A DNA stretch of 64,000 nucleotides, taken from positions 1,984,001-2,048,000 of the forward strand of contig JAZGUH010000199.1 of assembly GCA_037893225.1 (NCBI GenBank). The letters are read 5' to 3'. The stretch is from Hippasteria phrygiana. Lineage: Eukaryota > Echinodermata > Asteroidea > Valvatida > Goniasteridae. Below, piece after piece: positions 1 through 13,100 of the stretch; the stretch's first letter is position 1, and every line of letters starts with the position of its first letter. Both the position numbers and the translations under genes were made by a program. Under the pieces are notes generated by a model, which saw only the letters and a list, made by a program, of their open reading frames with translations, had not been told where the DNA came from and ran no database searches.

Positions 1-876
1 CGTAACTTATACGCGCTCGTTTTAGGTGGCTTAAGTTGTCTGAAAAAACACCGAAATTACTACTTAGCTAGCTGAGTGTGAGCATAGTAGAGCTGTTAGT
101 TGCTCAAATCGTTTATTAAATTCACTAGACTATTTCAGAGCGTAATGAAATGATCATCATCTCTAGGTTTACCTGTAAGATATTTCCGAAAGTTGCCATC
201 ATTCCTTTTCGGAGCAAAGATTCAAAAGTGAAAAGTTTCAAAATGGCGCCCCACAGTTCAATTTTACGACTGTTCTATGTATTTTTATTGTTGTACTAAA
301 ACAGTCGTCGTAAAAGCGGCATTCAGCCTCGTCCGCAATGTATAAAACAAATAAAACATTGCGCAGCTACGCAATGTTTCGTGAAATGGATCGCAAGGAT
401 ATAGCGCAGCTGCGCAACATTTTGAAGTCCTACGCCATGGCGTAAGTTGCGCACGGTTTCGTGAAATCGGCTGCAGGTCATGGCCAAACAGTAACAGATT
501 TTTACGAAATTATGCAAATGAGAATACCATAGATGATAATTCCCTATGCAAAATTTCGTTCCAATTAAAGGGTTTCCTAGTTGTAATAGATTATACAAGT
601 CGCACCTTGTTATGTGGAAGCATGGTGTCATAGAAGTGATCACGTCAGTTTCCACCCGGTCGGAAAAAGTTCCATTATGTGAGCACAGCGCCCCTTTTTG
701 TATACATTGGTGTCAAAATTTTCCTAAAACGTTATAAACGCTCGGAGTAAAAAAACAAAACACCCAGACATTAGAGGTTCCCCTTCCCCTCCCCCCGGCT
801 CTTTGCAGGTGAAATTTTCATAATCTCACCTTTGTGGAAATTCTGCAGAGATAGATCATTTTCTGCGATATCTTAC
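1..876. other. Sequence left of the last recognised exon
   Basis: I see no convincing exon here. Short GC-rich imperfect repeats around GCGCAGCTGCGCAA lie near 360-470, and a pyrimidine run lies at 776-800. The 3' end of the minus-strand gene may be in or beyond this stretch. Confidence 0.4.
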
Positions 877-945
877 CGTTTTTTCCAAAGAAGCAGGCGT
901 TTTCTAAAGTCATCGTCTCTGGACAAGGCGGGCAGACCTCACCGA
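877..945 (-). CDS. Exon 23: short Cys-rich exon, possible start of NTR domain
   Basis: It is a 69-base exon in phase 1 at both ends with acceptor TTTGAATAG and donor GTAAGA, and it joins exon 22 in frame as Leu. It reads GEVCPPCPETMTLENACFF, so C-x2-C-x9-C. A C-x2-C...C start is seen in the NTR domain that follows the second Kunitz in WFIKKN. Too short for a firm domain call. Confidence 0.55.
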
Positions 946-3900
946 CTATTCAAAGAATTATAGACAGGAACAATCGTTTTTTGAGCAATCAATCAGTATT
1001 GTTCATTAGCTAATATAAACAAGCTTTTTTGCACAGTCTGGACATAGTATTACATCACTACTATAAGTACTTTCTCAATCTTATAACATCGTGCGACTTC
1101 ATAATCACTTTAGCTGTTTTCTGCTTTGTGTTTTTTTTTGGGGGGGGGGGGGAAACAGATGCATTTGATGTCCACAGCACCACAAGCCTCATTTGGCATG
1201 TTCTGTGTTCACAACACTTGTGCTCCATCCTTAACTAAGCTCTTGGAACTCAAGTTGCAGTATGCGTACACCCAAGCCCTTCATTGTGCGATTTTCATAT
1301 GACAGTGTGTAACACTGTTGTGAAAAATATTTAATGCGATTTCATTTTTCGGAGTTGTAGGACAAAAAAGTAGGAAACAGTGGGGAAAAAATTGGAATTT
1401 CAAGAAAAAAGTAGAAGCAAGGTAAAAAAGAATAATAATAATAAAAAATTGTTTGACTCACGGTAGCAGCTTCGCAAGCACTCGTTCACCATCTCAAAAC
1501 GATTTTGGTTGCTCCGAGAACCGCCACACCCGCCGTAGTCGAAGGGCTGACACAACTTGGTGTCTGAGTTGTAGGTCCAGTACGGCAGCGCCAAGTTGCA
1601 CGGTCCGACCTCACCGGGCGGGTCGTTGCAGAAGTTCCCTGACGACGGCAAGATAAACGAATATAATATGTGACCGCGTCCTACAGAATGAGTGTTAGCA
1701 CAGGTTGTTTTTTCATGCACTCGATAAAGTATACTCACCTGTGCACGTACATAGGACTTTACGGCTTTGTTAACTATGATCTTCATAATGTAAGATTGTG
1801 TCAACTTCCAGATACAAATACCATTTGCAGGGAATCATACTCTTCTTAAAGTGGTGTTAACCTTTAGATCCAAATACATGACCTCGATCTATGGATGGTG
1901 CATGATGCAAAACACTCGTACTGTACTTCTTTTCTGGATCAATATGACATTACACTTATGGAGAGGGTGGACTGCACATGAACTTGCACGCCAGGGCTGT
2001 AGTCGAGTCTTCATCCGAGTCCGATGCAAAAACGGTGAAAAAGTAGACTGAAGTCCACAGCGAGTCCAAAACTCACAAAACAAGCTGTAATCTGGACTTG
2101 ACTAGAGCCCTGGTTTGCAGCAAGATTCAAAAGTACGAGTCTGGATCAATGGATCAATGGATCAATGGATCAATCAGCAAATTGACCAATCAATCAATCA
2201 ATCAATCAATTGATAGATCCACCAATCAACCAATTGACCAATTGACCAATTAATCAATTGATCTATCTATCAATCAATCAATCAATCAAACAAGCCATCA
2301 ATCTATCATAGCCCGGCAAACCTACTTGAGCAGTTGCCCTCACAGTACGCTATGGACTGAAAGCCTCCCTCCGGCAGGCACTCATCGCTCTTCACGGCAC
2401 TGCAGCCGATCACACTCGGGTCCGGATTGTAATAGAAAGGCTTCTCACTGTTGGGGCAGGGGGGCGAGTCCTCCCCCATGACGATGGGACGGGAGAAGCA
2501 CAGACTACCTTTGGATCCCAACAAAAAAATGGAAGACATTTATGGATCACCTCCGTTCACAACTCTAGCAATGTTTCATTTTGGAAGCCTTTATACGGGC
2601 AGTAGTTTGATCAACAACTATTTTGATACAGTGGGATTCTCTTTTTTGTTGATAGATAAAATCATAAAATTCCATTTGTGAATCGGTGGTTAGGCAGAGC
2701 ATATTAATACATGCCATAAGTGTTGTGCAGGTTTGCAAGGCCTGAAGGATAAACCCAGAAGATTCTACTTTACTACATTTCTTGCTAAAGTGTGAAATGT
2801 TTCCGAGTGTGTGGTGTCACCGTAGGCATGACATTCCATATTATCAAAACAATGGGGCAAAGATGTTAAAAGTAATACCGTGAGCACACGGGCCATTGAA
2901 AGCTTTCTTGAGGGACGTGTCTCCCGCCTGGCAGGCAGTGACTGCAAGGATACAGTCGCTGGGGTAATCTCGGGCATCGGTGCCGCACACCGGTCCGTCA
3001 CCGTTAGCTGGTGGTGGGGGGCAGTCTGCCTCGGCCAGGCAGCTTGAGCATGCTGGCCCACCATCCACGAGGGTGCACCGCCAGCCCAGTGGACACTCCT
3101 GATCTAGGCAGGGATCTGTCGGGGAATGATGTGAAGGCAAATTACGGGAGCACCAAAGATATATACACTGCTGAGGTCTGGTGTTAAATTCACGCCATGT
3201 GGCATATTTTGTAATAATTCAGCATTAATTACATTGATTTTACATCGATTATTTCACTTGAAGTTTATGTTTTCTTTTCTTGGGTTTATTTTAAACTTGA
3301 ACTTAATTGTTTAATCAAGGGGGCCTGGCCAGCCTCCTCCATCCATCATCTAAATTTTGTATATAGGGGCCTATGTAAGTTAAAATCATTGTAAGAATTG
3401 TAAGAATGATGCATGGAAATAAATGAAATGAAATAAAATAAATTCGTCAAACAATCCACAAGGGAAACTGACTAGGTAAATTTGAATACATTTTCGAAGT
3501 GAACAAAGAAACTGGCAGGAGCGGGATTCGAACCTGCGACCTCCGGGTTACCGTACCGGCGCTCTACCAACTGAGCTATCTTGCCCTATGTTGGCGGTCT
3601 CCCAAATTGTCAGTATCTTTGTTCGGGTGGGCGCTAGTTGAATCCCGCTCCTGCCAGTTTCTTTGTTCACTTCGAAAATGTATTTAAATTTACCTAGTCA
3701 GTTTCCCTTGTGGATTGTTTAACGAATTATAAGTTAAAAAGTCGTATCACTCATTGAGTGATCCCCACAATGATTCCCAGGTTGTATCGTAAAATTGGGT
3801 GTGATCCCTGGCTATACGGCATTCTGGGTTCATGACTTCTGACTAGCGCCCACCCGCACAAAGGTACTGACAATTTTGGAGACCGCCAACATAGGGCAAG

Positions 3901-6900
3901 ATAGCTCAGTTGGTAGAGCGCCAGTACGGTAACCCGGAGGTCGCAGGTTCGAATCCTGCTCCTGCCAGTTTCTTTGTTCACTTCAAAAACAAATCAAATC
4001 AAATCAAATCTGTATTGAACCATTTGTCCAATGAAATACCATGTGGTGTTAATAAACACCAGTTTTAGCAGTGTAATAGCGTCTTGTATACTGAAGGACA
4101 ACCATAGCCACAGTTTGAAAAAGACAACCTGGCATGTTGTCTTATATACGCGCATTTCTGCGCATACTCAATCCATTCAAGTTCAACTATATTGTTCTTA
4201 ATTGAATGGGAGTATAAATTAATAGATGGAGCTTTTTCCCTTGTGAAATCGTATCAAGCCCCTCCTTTCCCCGTAAATAAATGTTTAATCAATCAATCAA
4301 TCAATACACAAACCTATACACCATATAAAATGAAGCATGGACAGTTTTACAGCATTCTGAGGCATCATCAGCTCAACTAACATGCATTGCCTTTTATAAT
4401 ACCCACGTACGTGCTCTAAAGTTTCAGTGAGGTCTTCTGCGTCTTTCGGCCATACATGAAATCTTTACCTGCGCACGTGGGGGGTCCTTGCGGTTGAGAC
4501 CACGCCCCGTCACCCATGCAGTCAACTTCCCGTGATCCAGAGAGCACCATGTTGTCCGGGCAACTGACGATGACAGCTGTTCCTATGGCAACTGGTTCAC
4601 CAACAGCACCGGGACTAATGGTGCCTCCGCTTGAAAGATTCAGTGCTGGACAGTACACAACTATTAAAGAATTAAAAATAGACAATTGATTTTCTTTTTA
4701 TGGAAGTCGCCCAATACAAAACTAAAAATCACTCTAGGTATAAAGGGCTACAACAGAGGTGGTGGGGTTGGCCACATTTTAGGTTGCCAGACCCACCAAC
4801 CTTACGGTTTTCCTGGGTCCAGATCTAATAGGGGATAAATCTTCAATAGATACCTAAGAAATTATCCCAATTTTCAGACCTATAGACCCGGACGGCATAA
4901 CGTCCACCGTTTGTGAGACCATGCAACTCCCTACCCCATTTCATAAGTACATTTTAATATTAATTTCTGAATCCTCCAATTTCGCTACGATTTTTCACAC
5001 CACCTAGGGAGTTAAATATCTTGCAGACCGCCGTTTTTTTTTTACATACACCATTATGGACACAGATGCACACTCCATTCATTTTCACTGCATTTCCGGA
5101 TCCGGATGACATCACATACACTCACGCAGAGGATAATCTGGATTAATCATTCTTTGAGAAAAGCCCGATCACAAACTCACCTATGCAGGTCGGTGATTGG
5201 CCGCTCCATTCCCCATTGGCCTGGCACTGCCGCTCCTGAACACCGTCTAGCTCGTAGAGCTCGGCACACACGTACGCTGCGATCGAGAGGTAGTGATTGC
5301 CTCTGGACAACACAAACGAGCCATTGGAGATCGGTGCGGGTGTCTCACACGGACCTAATCAATTCAACCACAGATGGCATCGACTGATCTTTTATTCGGT
5401 TCAACTATGCCACGTAAAATTGAAAAACTGCCACGTCCTTGCTCCGAATGAAAAGGTCCCTTTACTAATTTATTTTCCGCACTATGAATAAACATTAGCA
5501 CTCACTACACCGTGCGGTGCATTTGGTCTTAAAATAGAAACAGGAAATAGATAATATGCTCGTACTATTGTGAGACGTGGTTATGCGTGAAAACTAGTTG
5601 AAGTGGATAAGAACAGATTTTTGCCCCCACGGTGCTAAGCACTGTATGTTCATTGCTACGTACTGCTCCGAGAGTCTAAATACTAAAGACAAGGTTGCAG
5701 AAGGTCGTAGGTACTATTCCTACCCAAGTAATAGCCTGTGGATTTTTTTTTTCCAACAGATTTTTGGAAAAAATTGATCAGGGTCAAACTTTCTGTAATT
5801 TTCATTACATGTGCATCTTTCACACTGAAGTGGATGTTTAATACACAGTTTCTTCAACAAACTTACTGATGACAAGGAGTGTGACCGACTTTGTTTCAGC
5901 CGCCGTTCCGCAGACGTACTGTCCAGCGAAGTCTAGGGTCACATTGACCAATACTAACCGAAGCAGATCTGTGTCTCCATAGTCTATCAGGCGCCGGTGC
6001 GCTGCCATGGATATCCTATACAAAGTCCAGAAATCTTTTTTTACGGAAATAGTTGTAATGTTTGACGATGAGTTAACAAGGCTAAAAAGATCAGGACAGA
6101 TTCAGACAAGCTTCAACATTTACTCAGAGGATCTCAAGAACGAACATATTGTGAGTTTAAGAATTTCCACTTTTTTAATTCTCTCTCATGAGCATCTGAA
6201 CCTTAAAAACCAGGTGAATATGTAATGTTGCCGTGAAGAAAACATCGCAGCGATTTCACCAGTCCGCCATGCCGCACACTCGGTCCATTTCGTTCACAAA
6301 CACTTCACGGTCAAATCTCACAGCACTGACTTTCAGAATACATACAGTAAAAGGGTGCAGCCAGTGATACCCAAGTGAGTAGCCTACCATTCTTCGTTGG
6401 GTGTTAGCCTCGACCAACCAAGAATACCGGCATTGGACAGCTCGGCTGTGCCATGCCTAGACACATCAAGACAATCCAAGAACACGGAGGTTCCTGTCCC
6501 AGACAGCACTTCGGAACCATCTTGCAGGGCCTTCCCATTCTTGTATACAGTGAGTTCAACATCTGCTCATACCAAGAGAAAAACGAAATCGGTTATTTTT
6601 TTTTTCAGCTCACAGAATTTTAGGTTCTTTTTTTTTTTTTTTATTGGGAAAATGAGCCTGATTTGTTGATGAAAACAGGATTTGGGAAATGTTTAGTTGA
6701 TGGATTTCATTAAAGCATGTTTAGTTTATGGTTTGGGTAAACACCCGACGTTTAAAGCTACGCTCTTACTGAAATTTTCAACTTAATGTCCTCCTGCTAA
6801 CAAACTGTGGAAATGAACTGGATTCCTGAATTTAAAAACTATACTATTTGATCTTCTTCATCACATAGATTGTTCTAATAAGTTCGAAACGTCAGGCCAG

Positions 6901-9900
6901 CTAATTTTTTAATAATAATCCGCATTTAAGAACACTCAAATTGCAAACTATATCACAGCGCTTACAATATTATTATTACCCCTGCTCATCAGGCCGATTA
7001 ATCATTCCTGAAACCTTCTCATAACTCCCTGGGGAGTATACATCCCGGCACATGGGCTAATCAAACACATAGCCACCACTGCCATCACAGGTACTCATTT
7101 ACTCCTGGGTGGAGAAAAGCAACTTGTGACAAAGTGCCTTGCTCAAGGACAACAAGCACCCTGACCCCAGCCGGTCTCGAACCCACAATCTGTAGTATAT
7201 ATCACCAAGATCTTGATTCCGGTACACTTAGCCACCGGCACTCCACATTTCATTAAGTGCAAATATTGAGATATGTTAATACTTTAGGAATTAGGAGCAG
7301 GCTGTATATCTTAATTGACTTTGGTGGTACCATTAGCCCCCAATTGAGACCCGTAAAGGCATAAAAGATCCCAAAAGGGTTGCTGCTTTGCGACTGTTTT
7401 GGCATAAAAGCGAAGCAAAAAAGAATTGTCAACTAAAAGCAGAGGGATGGGGGTTTGACCCTTGCACCTTGAACACACTCGGGGAAAGCGTTGCTCCATC
7501 CATCTGGAGAGCATCGTGTTCGACTCTCTCCGTGCAGCACAAATCCATCGTCACAGTCGAATGAGATCACATCGCTGTCATAGTACGCCAGCTTCACTGT
7601 AGACGGGTCTATGTTCCCGTTGAGAATGGCAGGGGGATCACGGCATCTTACTGTTAAGGAAAAGAAACAGAAAAATTGCTGTGAATTCTTGTAATCTCTA
7701 AAATATCAGGGGTACAAAAAAAAATTGGACTAGAATTGATCCCCACAATGTTGCTTCCCATAGGTTGTATCGTAAAGTTGGGGAGTGATCCGTGGTTATA
7801 CGGCATTATGGGTTTATGACTTCTGACTAGCGGCCCCGAACAAAGGCACTGACAATTTGGGAGACCGTCAACATAAGGAGGGATATCTCAGTTGGTAGAG
7901 CACGGGTACGGCATTCTGGAGGTTGCTGATTCAAATCCCACTCCTGCCAGTTTTCTTTGTTCGCTTTAAAAAATTCATTACTAGAATCTGGAGAAAAATC
8001 ATTCAGTTTTGTCCCTAATTGCAGGAAATTAATAAAATTCACACTAAAGATATACCGAACAATTATTTTGCTTTCTAAAATGTTATTTTTCTAGCAATAC
8101 AAAACTTATTCACTTATGCATGAGACATCCAACAAAATAAATCCAGCCCCGTTTAGGGTCAGGTCATGTCATTATCTGAACGTTTCGTGTAGATGGCGCG
8201 TATACTATGCATCGACATTCCCAACACTTTGATGTTATCATCAAGAAACTAAACTGTGCATTAATCGGCCCTACATTCATTTCTCCAAAGTCGTAAGCAA
8301 GAGCCGGGCAATCAATGGATATTTTACCCATGATGTTGAGATTGATCTTCTCGCCATAGGACCCGTCAGAGCTGGTACACAGGTACATTCCCGAAACTTC
8401 AGCGCTCACTTTCGCTAAAAGCAGTACTGCATTGCTCCCAACGTTATTCACTTCTTGTTCCAGTATCTGAAATGTCAAGCACAAAGTGCTGTCAAGTTAC
8501 CTACATTGGATGAACATGATTTATTTTTGGGGGGGAAGGGGGCATGCAGGGGAAGTGGGTTCAACATATCCCGATGGTTGGGGTTGGAAGTTGCCCTCAT
8601 CACCTTGTAGCAAGTTTTTTTTTGGGGGGGGGGGGTGGGGCTTATTTTTTTTGGGGGGGTGGGGCTTATTTTTTTTCGGGGGGTGGGGCTTATTTATTTG
8701 GGGGGGGGGGGGGGGTTGGGGCTTTCTCGAGTGACTAGATCAGGCTGTTTATTGACCTTGTGGGTGAATTTTTCTTGTCTTTTGCTTAAACAGTCCGAGA
8801 CTTCGCGAAACCTCACACTGAGGAAACCACAGACTTTTGTGACAGGATTCTGACCAAACGTCATATAATAACCAAAATGTGGGTTGTTGTAAGGTGCGAC
8901 AGTCATTTTGCACAACCAATGAGAATATCACTTTGTGTGCGCCCAATTCCTTTTTTTTTGCCTTTACAAGTTAAAAAATATCTGTCCGGCCTAACCATCC
9001 CCTGCAAAGATTCCTAAATCAGCCTGTTACTAGAAGGCACAATGACTATGAACCAACAGTTATAACAAAGAACTGAAAAAGAATTAAACTGCTGCAAACT
9101 GCTGACTGACTGAATGGACCTGAAATATACAAATCAAAAAATTAGCTGGCCTGACGTTTCGAACTTAAGCAAGTTCTTTCTCAAAGGTGAATGACAGAGT
9201 ACAAGAAACAAACATGTAGGGAACACAGATGCATGACAGGGTGGGTGGAGAAACACAAAAGAGGGATGCAAAGGAGCATGGCAGATAGGCAGTGGGTGAA
9301 CATCAAAGGGAGAGGCAAGGACAGCCAGGATGACAGGAACAAAGAGGTGTGATTAGGGTAAGGAGGGATTAAGATGAAGGTAGAAGCTGGGGAATTGGAC
9401 AAAGGAGTGTGGTTCAGGGAAGGGGGGGGGGGTTTGAATTGAAGGTGGTAATAGGGCAAGAAAAGGAACAAAGAGAAGTGGCAAGGATAAACAGGAAATG
9501 GAAAGACAACACCATTTGGCCAAGAGACCCCAAGAGGGTTTTGCCAGGAGGATAATCTGTAAACAAATGACAATGGGGGAACAAAAATTTGAAGTTAATC
9601 ATTCCCTTCCTGGATGTTGAGACCATGTGGTTGAATAGTCCGAAGACGTTTCATCCAAACTTTCTCTCGGCTGAGGCGAACTGACTCCTTGCGGTGACAG
9701 TTTTACAATATTTATATCAGTTGCTTAACAATTATGCATTAATCCCACATGCTTTTATTTTTGATATTGTATTGTATTTATAATGTATTGTATTGTACAT
9801 GTGTGTAGTCATTTGTATTGCATGCAGGGCCCCAATAGAAACCAGTTTTTGAAACAACGTATCATCAATAAATGTGTCTGAAAAACCCATGATTATGCTT

Positions 9901-10146
9901 ACTTCATGGTCCTTTATTATTCTGAACCACCTCGGCTGTAACTCAGTCCCTTGCTGATTGCAGTTTACCTCCAATGCATCGCCGTCAAAGACAGAGATGT
10001 CGCGCCGCTCGATCAACACATTCGCTGTAATCGTGATCATGTTTGCACCTTCATTTGGAGATCAGAAATACACAAAATTATGATGTTGCTGTCATAAGAT
10101 GTACCAATTAATGTACCAATTACCCAAAACCCAAAACCCAAAACCC

Positions 10147-10178
<32 letters not shown>

Positions 10179-13100
10179 AAAAATTCCCAAAATCCAAAAA
10201 CCAAACCCCAAAAATGAAAAAAGAAAAAAAAAAAAAAACCACCAATCACAATCAATCGACTAATCACTGAACTAACCAGTCAAAAATCGGCCAAGCAATA
10301 GTTAAGAACATCAATCAATTAATAAACCCGGTGATACTTTATACCAGAAAACACCAGAAAACTACAGAAAAACACCTGAAAACTACCGGAAACCACTGGA
10401 AAACTACCGGAAACCACTGGAAAACTACCGAAAACACGTTTATATTTAACTGTCGTTTTTCATAAATACTTTTCTATTGTTAGGTTACTCGTGGTTTTGC
10501 ATGCATGTCTTATTTGGGGCCAAATTTGAGGCTACATTGCCTGATATCGATTTTTAGCCAAGACTTTTCATTTTTACGGAAAAGTAGCCACATTTTGATA
10601 TTATATCTTTAAAAAGGCAAACATGAAAATCAACAGTTAAATATGAATGTGTTCGAAAAACATCCGAAAAACATACTACATACGGAAAACATACTACATA
10701 CCGGAAAACACCAAAAACTCACTATGTTTTTCCGGTGTTTAGTGTGTTTTCCGGTAGTTTTCCGGTATATAGTGTCACCCAATAAACCAATCCATATCCT
10801 TGCTTCCTTACGCTGCACACAGCTAGGCATAGAACCGTCCCAGGCACCATTGCGGCAGGTTAGTACCAGACTCTCTGTGGGTACCGTCACACCGTTGTGG
10901 AGCATACGGTATCCCACCATGCACTGGAAGCTCTGCGTCGCTGATGAGCCATCTTCTACCACCGCTGTTTGACTGTATCCATGTGCAGGATCCGGCAGGA
11001 AGGCATCAAGACAGTTTGCTGGAGGAAGCACAAAATGAACAAAAACAGGAATCATACAATTTTGAGATCGAATTGATTTTCATTTGTGATCAAGACAGAC
11101 AGCCAAACTTACTTTGACCTTGGAAAGAGTGTACGAAACTCAAAGTTGCTTTTAAAATTTTGCTCCAGAATTACTTGAACATTTTGCTTGAATTTCCATA
11201 CTTGATTTTTGATTGTGACTAACAATCGTTTTTCATCACTCGCTTTTACTATCAGAACTTATTCAGTTTTGCCTGCATGACACACTGGGTCATAATCAAT
11301 TTTTAGCCAATTTTGTTTTTTAGCCGCGTCGCATCGCAGACGGGGGCTCTATAAGCGCTTAGCGTTGTTCTTCTTCTTCTTGTGCCAAATTCGTTTTCGC
11401 AACATGGCTAAACAGAAGAGGGCGCTACAACATTTACTATGATTTACTGATTCATAGGTGGACGACGCGGCTCCTGCACGAATTCGTGCTTGTTTACTGG
11501 AAAAATTGCAATGCTGCATTTTTTTATCTTAAAAAACAGGAAAAAACAAAAGTTTGACAAAACAAAAGGACAAATAATATCTGAAACAAATAAGATATTC
11601 ATGACAAATGAGCAGCTTCCAAAGGATCACTCCCAAGAAACAAAATATTAAACCATTCAGAGGTTTTTCAACTTACGTTTGACACAATCTGGTAGGTCGT
11701 GGTTCCAGTTGCCATCAATATCGCACCCAATCTGGTTGTAATCCCCACTCATCTCGTAGCCCGTGTCACAGGTGAATTTCACGAACCCCCCTCGGCCAGC
11801 CATCACACCCCCTGTAGTGTCGCGGTTGGTGCTCCGCCCTTCCTGGTACCCCGGGTCCTTACAGGTTGCTGAGATATTACGGGGAAATGCAGAATTAAGG
11901 GGTAAAGTGAGGTTGTCCTCAAGGTTTTTGTAAGATTGGAATTAGTAGCCTTTAAAACCTTGCGCTACAGTGGGGTTGACCCTAAATTTAATTTTGCATT
12001 TCCTGCTATAATTTGTTATATCGTATCATGATTTAAACATCCAGCTCAACATTATAACTATGTCTTACAACAATATGATGACAATAATTTTCTATACAAT
12101 ATTTAAGGCTGTCTGCAGAGATAAAAGAAATTCTCTAGATGTATATACAACAATGATAAAAAAATCTGGGTCAAAGTGTTCTATATAATTCTATGTTTCT
12201 ACAAAAATTAGAGACACGTATATATTTTGTAGGTGAATATACATACTTTTGACAAAAAACATTCATTTCAGACCATTTTGCAAATAACTACTTCAAAAAA
12301 ATCCTTTCCTGTCTTGAAAACATTCTATAGAATTCTTTTGTATGGAATTTTGAAGAACTGTTTTGTATGGGCTCAATGGTTGTATTCATTTCAAGTAAAA
12401 AGGTGGATTTCAGTTCTTTTTGATGCTCTGCACACCAAAGATAAGCCTATTGTATTTTTTTCCTAAAGTTCATAAGAAAAAAAGCTGACGAGAAACATTC
12501 TTGCACTTAATCAAAATTGCCACTATAATTTCAGACCAAGTGTTCATCAAACATCTAACCTTTCCAACAATAATTTTGTTGTGAATTTCAAAAACTTCAA
12601 AAAATATTGATCAGCCTACACATGAAGGCGTGTTTACACAAAGTGTTCACAAATGGCATGGACAGCAGTTTGTGATAAGCTGGCCTAGTACAATATTCTC
12701 AGTGCATAACAAATGAACTTTCAAAATGTTTGTAAATCACCGAAAGAAATCAGCAAAAGTCAAAATAACTCACTTATGACTTGTATTTGAACTCGGCTGC
12801 TATTCTGCTGGTCACCAGCTATGCATTTGTATAATCCAGCATCCGACTGTGCTATGTCATTTAAGCGGAGGCGGTACCACCGGTCTCCTGTATATATTGG
12901 GAAACAAAATCAACAAAACCAGTCCCTCTTATTTCTTCTCTTCGCCTTCTGTTTCACAGTATCTAAACTTGTCTCGCCTCGCTCTCGCCCTCGTCTCGTC
13001 CTCGCCCAGCTCTTTGCCCCGCTCTCGCCCCCTGTCCTCGCCTTTGCCTTTGCCTTTGCCCTCGCCCTCGTCCCGCTCTTGGTCCCGCTCTTGCCCCCGC

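Noticed and set aside
13..760. A further exon of the inhibitor-like gene or a small gene near the left edge
   Set aside because: Frames such as 323-655 have scattered cysteines but no acceptor/donor pair in the required phase 1 and no domain pattern.
3894..3967. A genuine tRNA gene
   Set aside because: The A and B boxes are good, but the sequence is embedded in a repeated unit with constant flanks and poor clover-leaf pairing, as expected for a SINE.
5106..5387. Plus-strand frame over exon 18
   Set aside because: It is the antisense shadow of the CCP10 exon.
8486..8946. Gly-rich open frames over the G-run region
   Set aside because: Homopolymer translation artefacts with no splice support.
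9181..9573. Minus-strand frame rich in Phe, Leu, Pro and Ser
   Set aside because: Purine-rich intron sequence (GGGAGAGGCAAGGA-like) read in reverse; no domain or matching splice phase.
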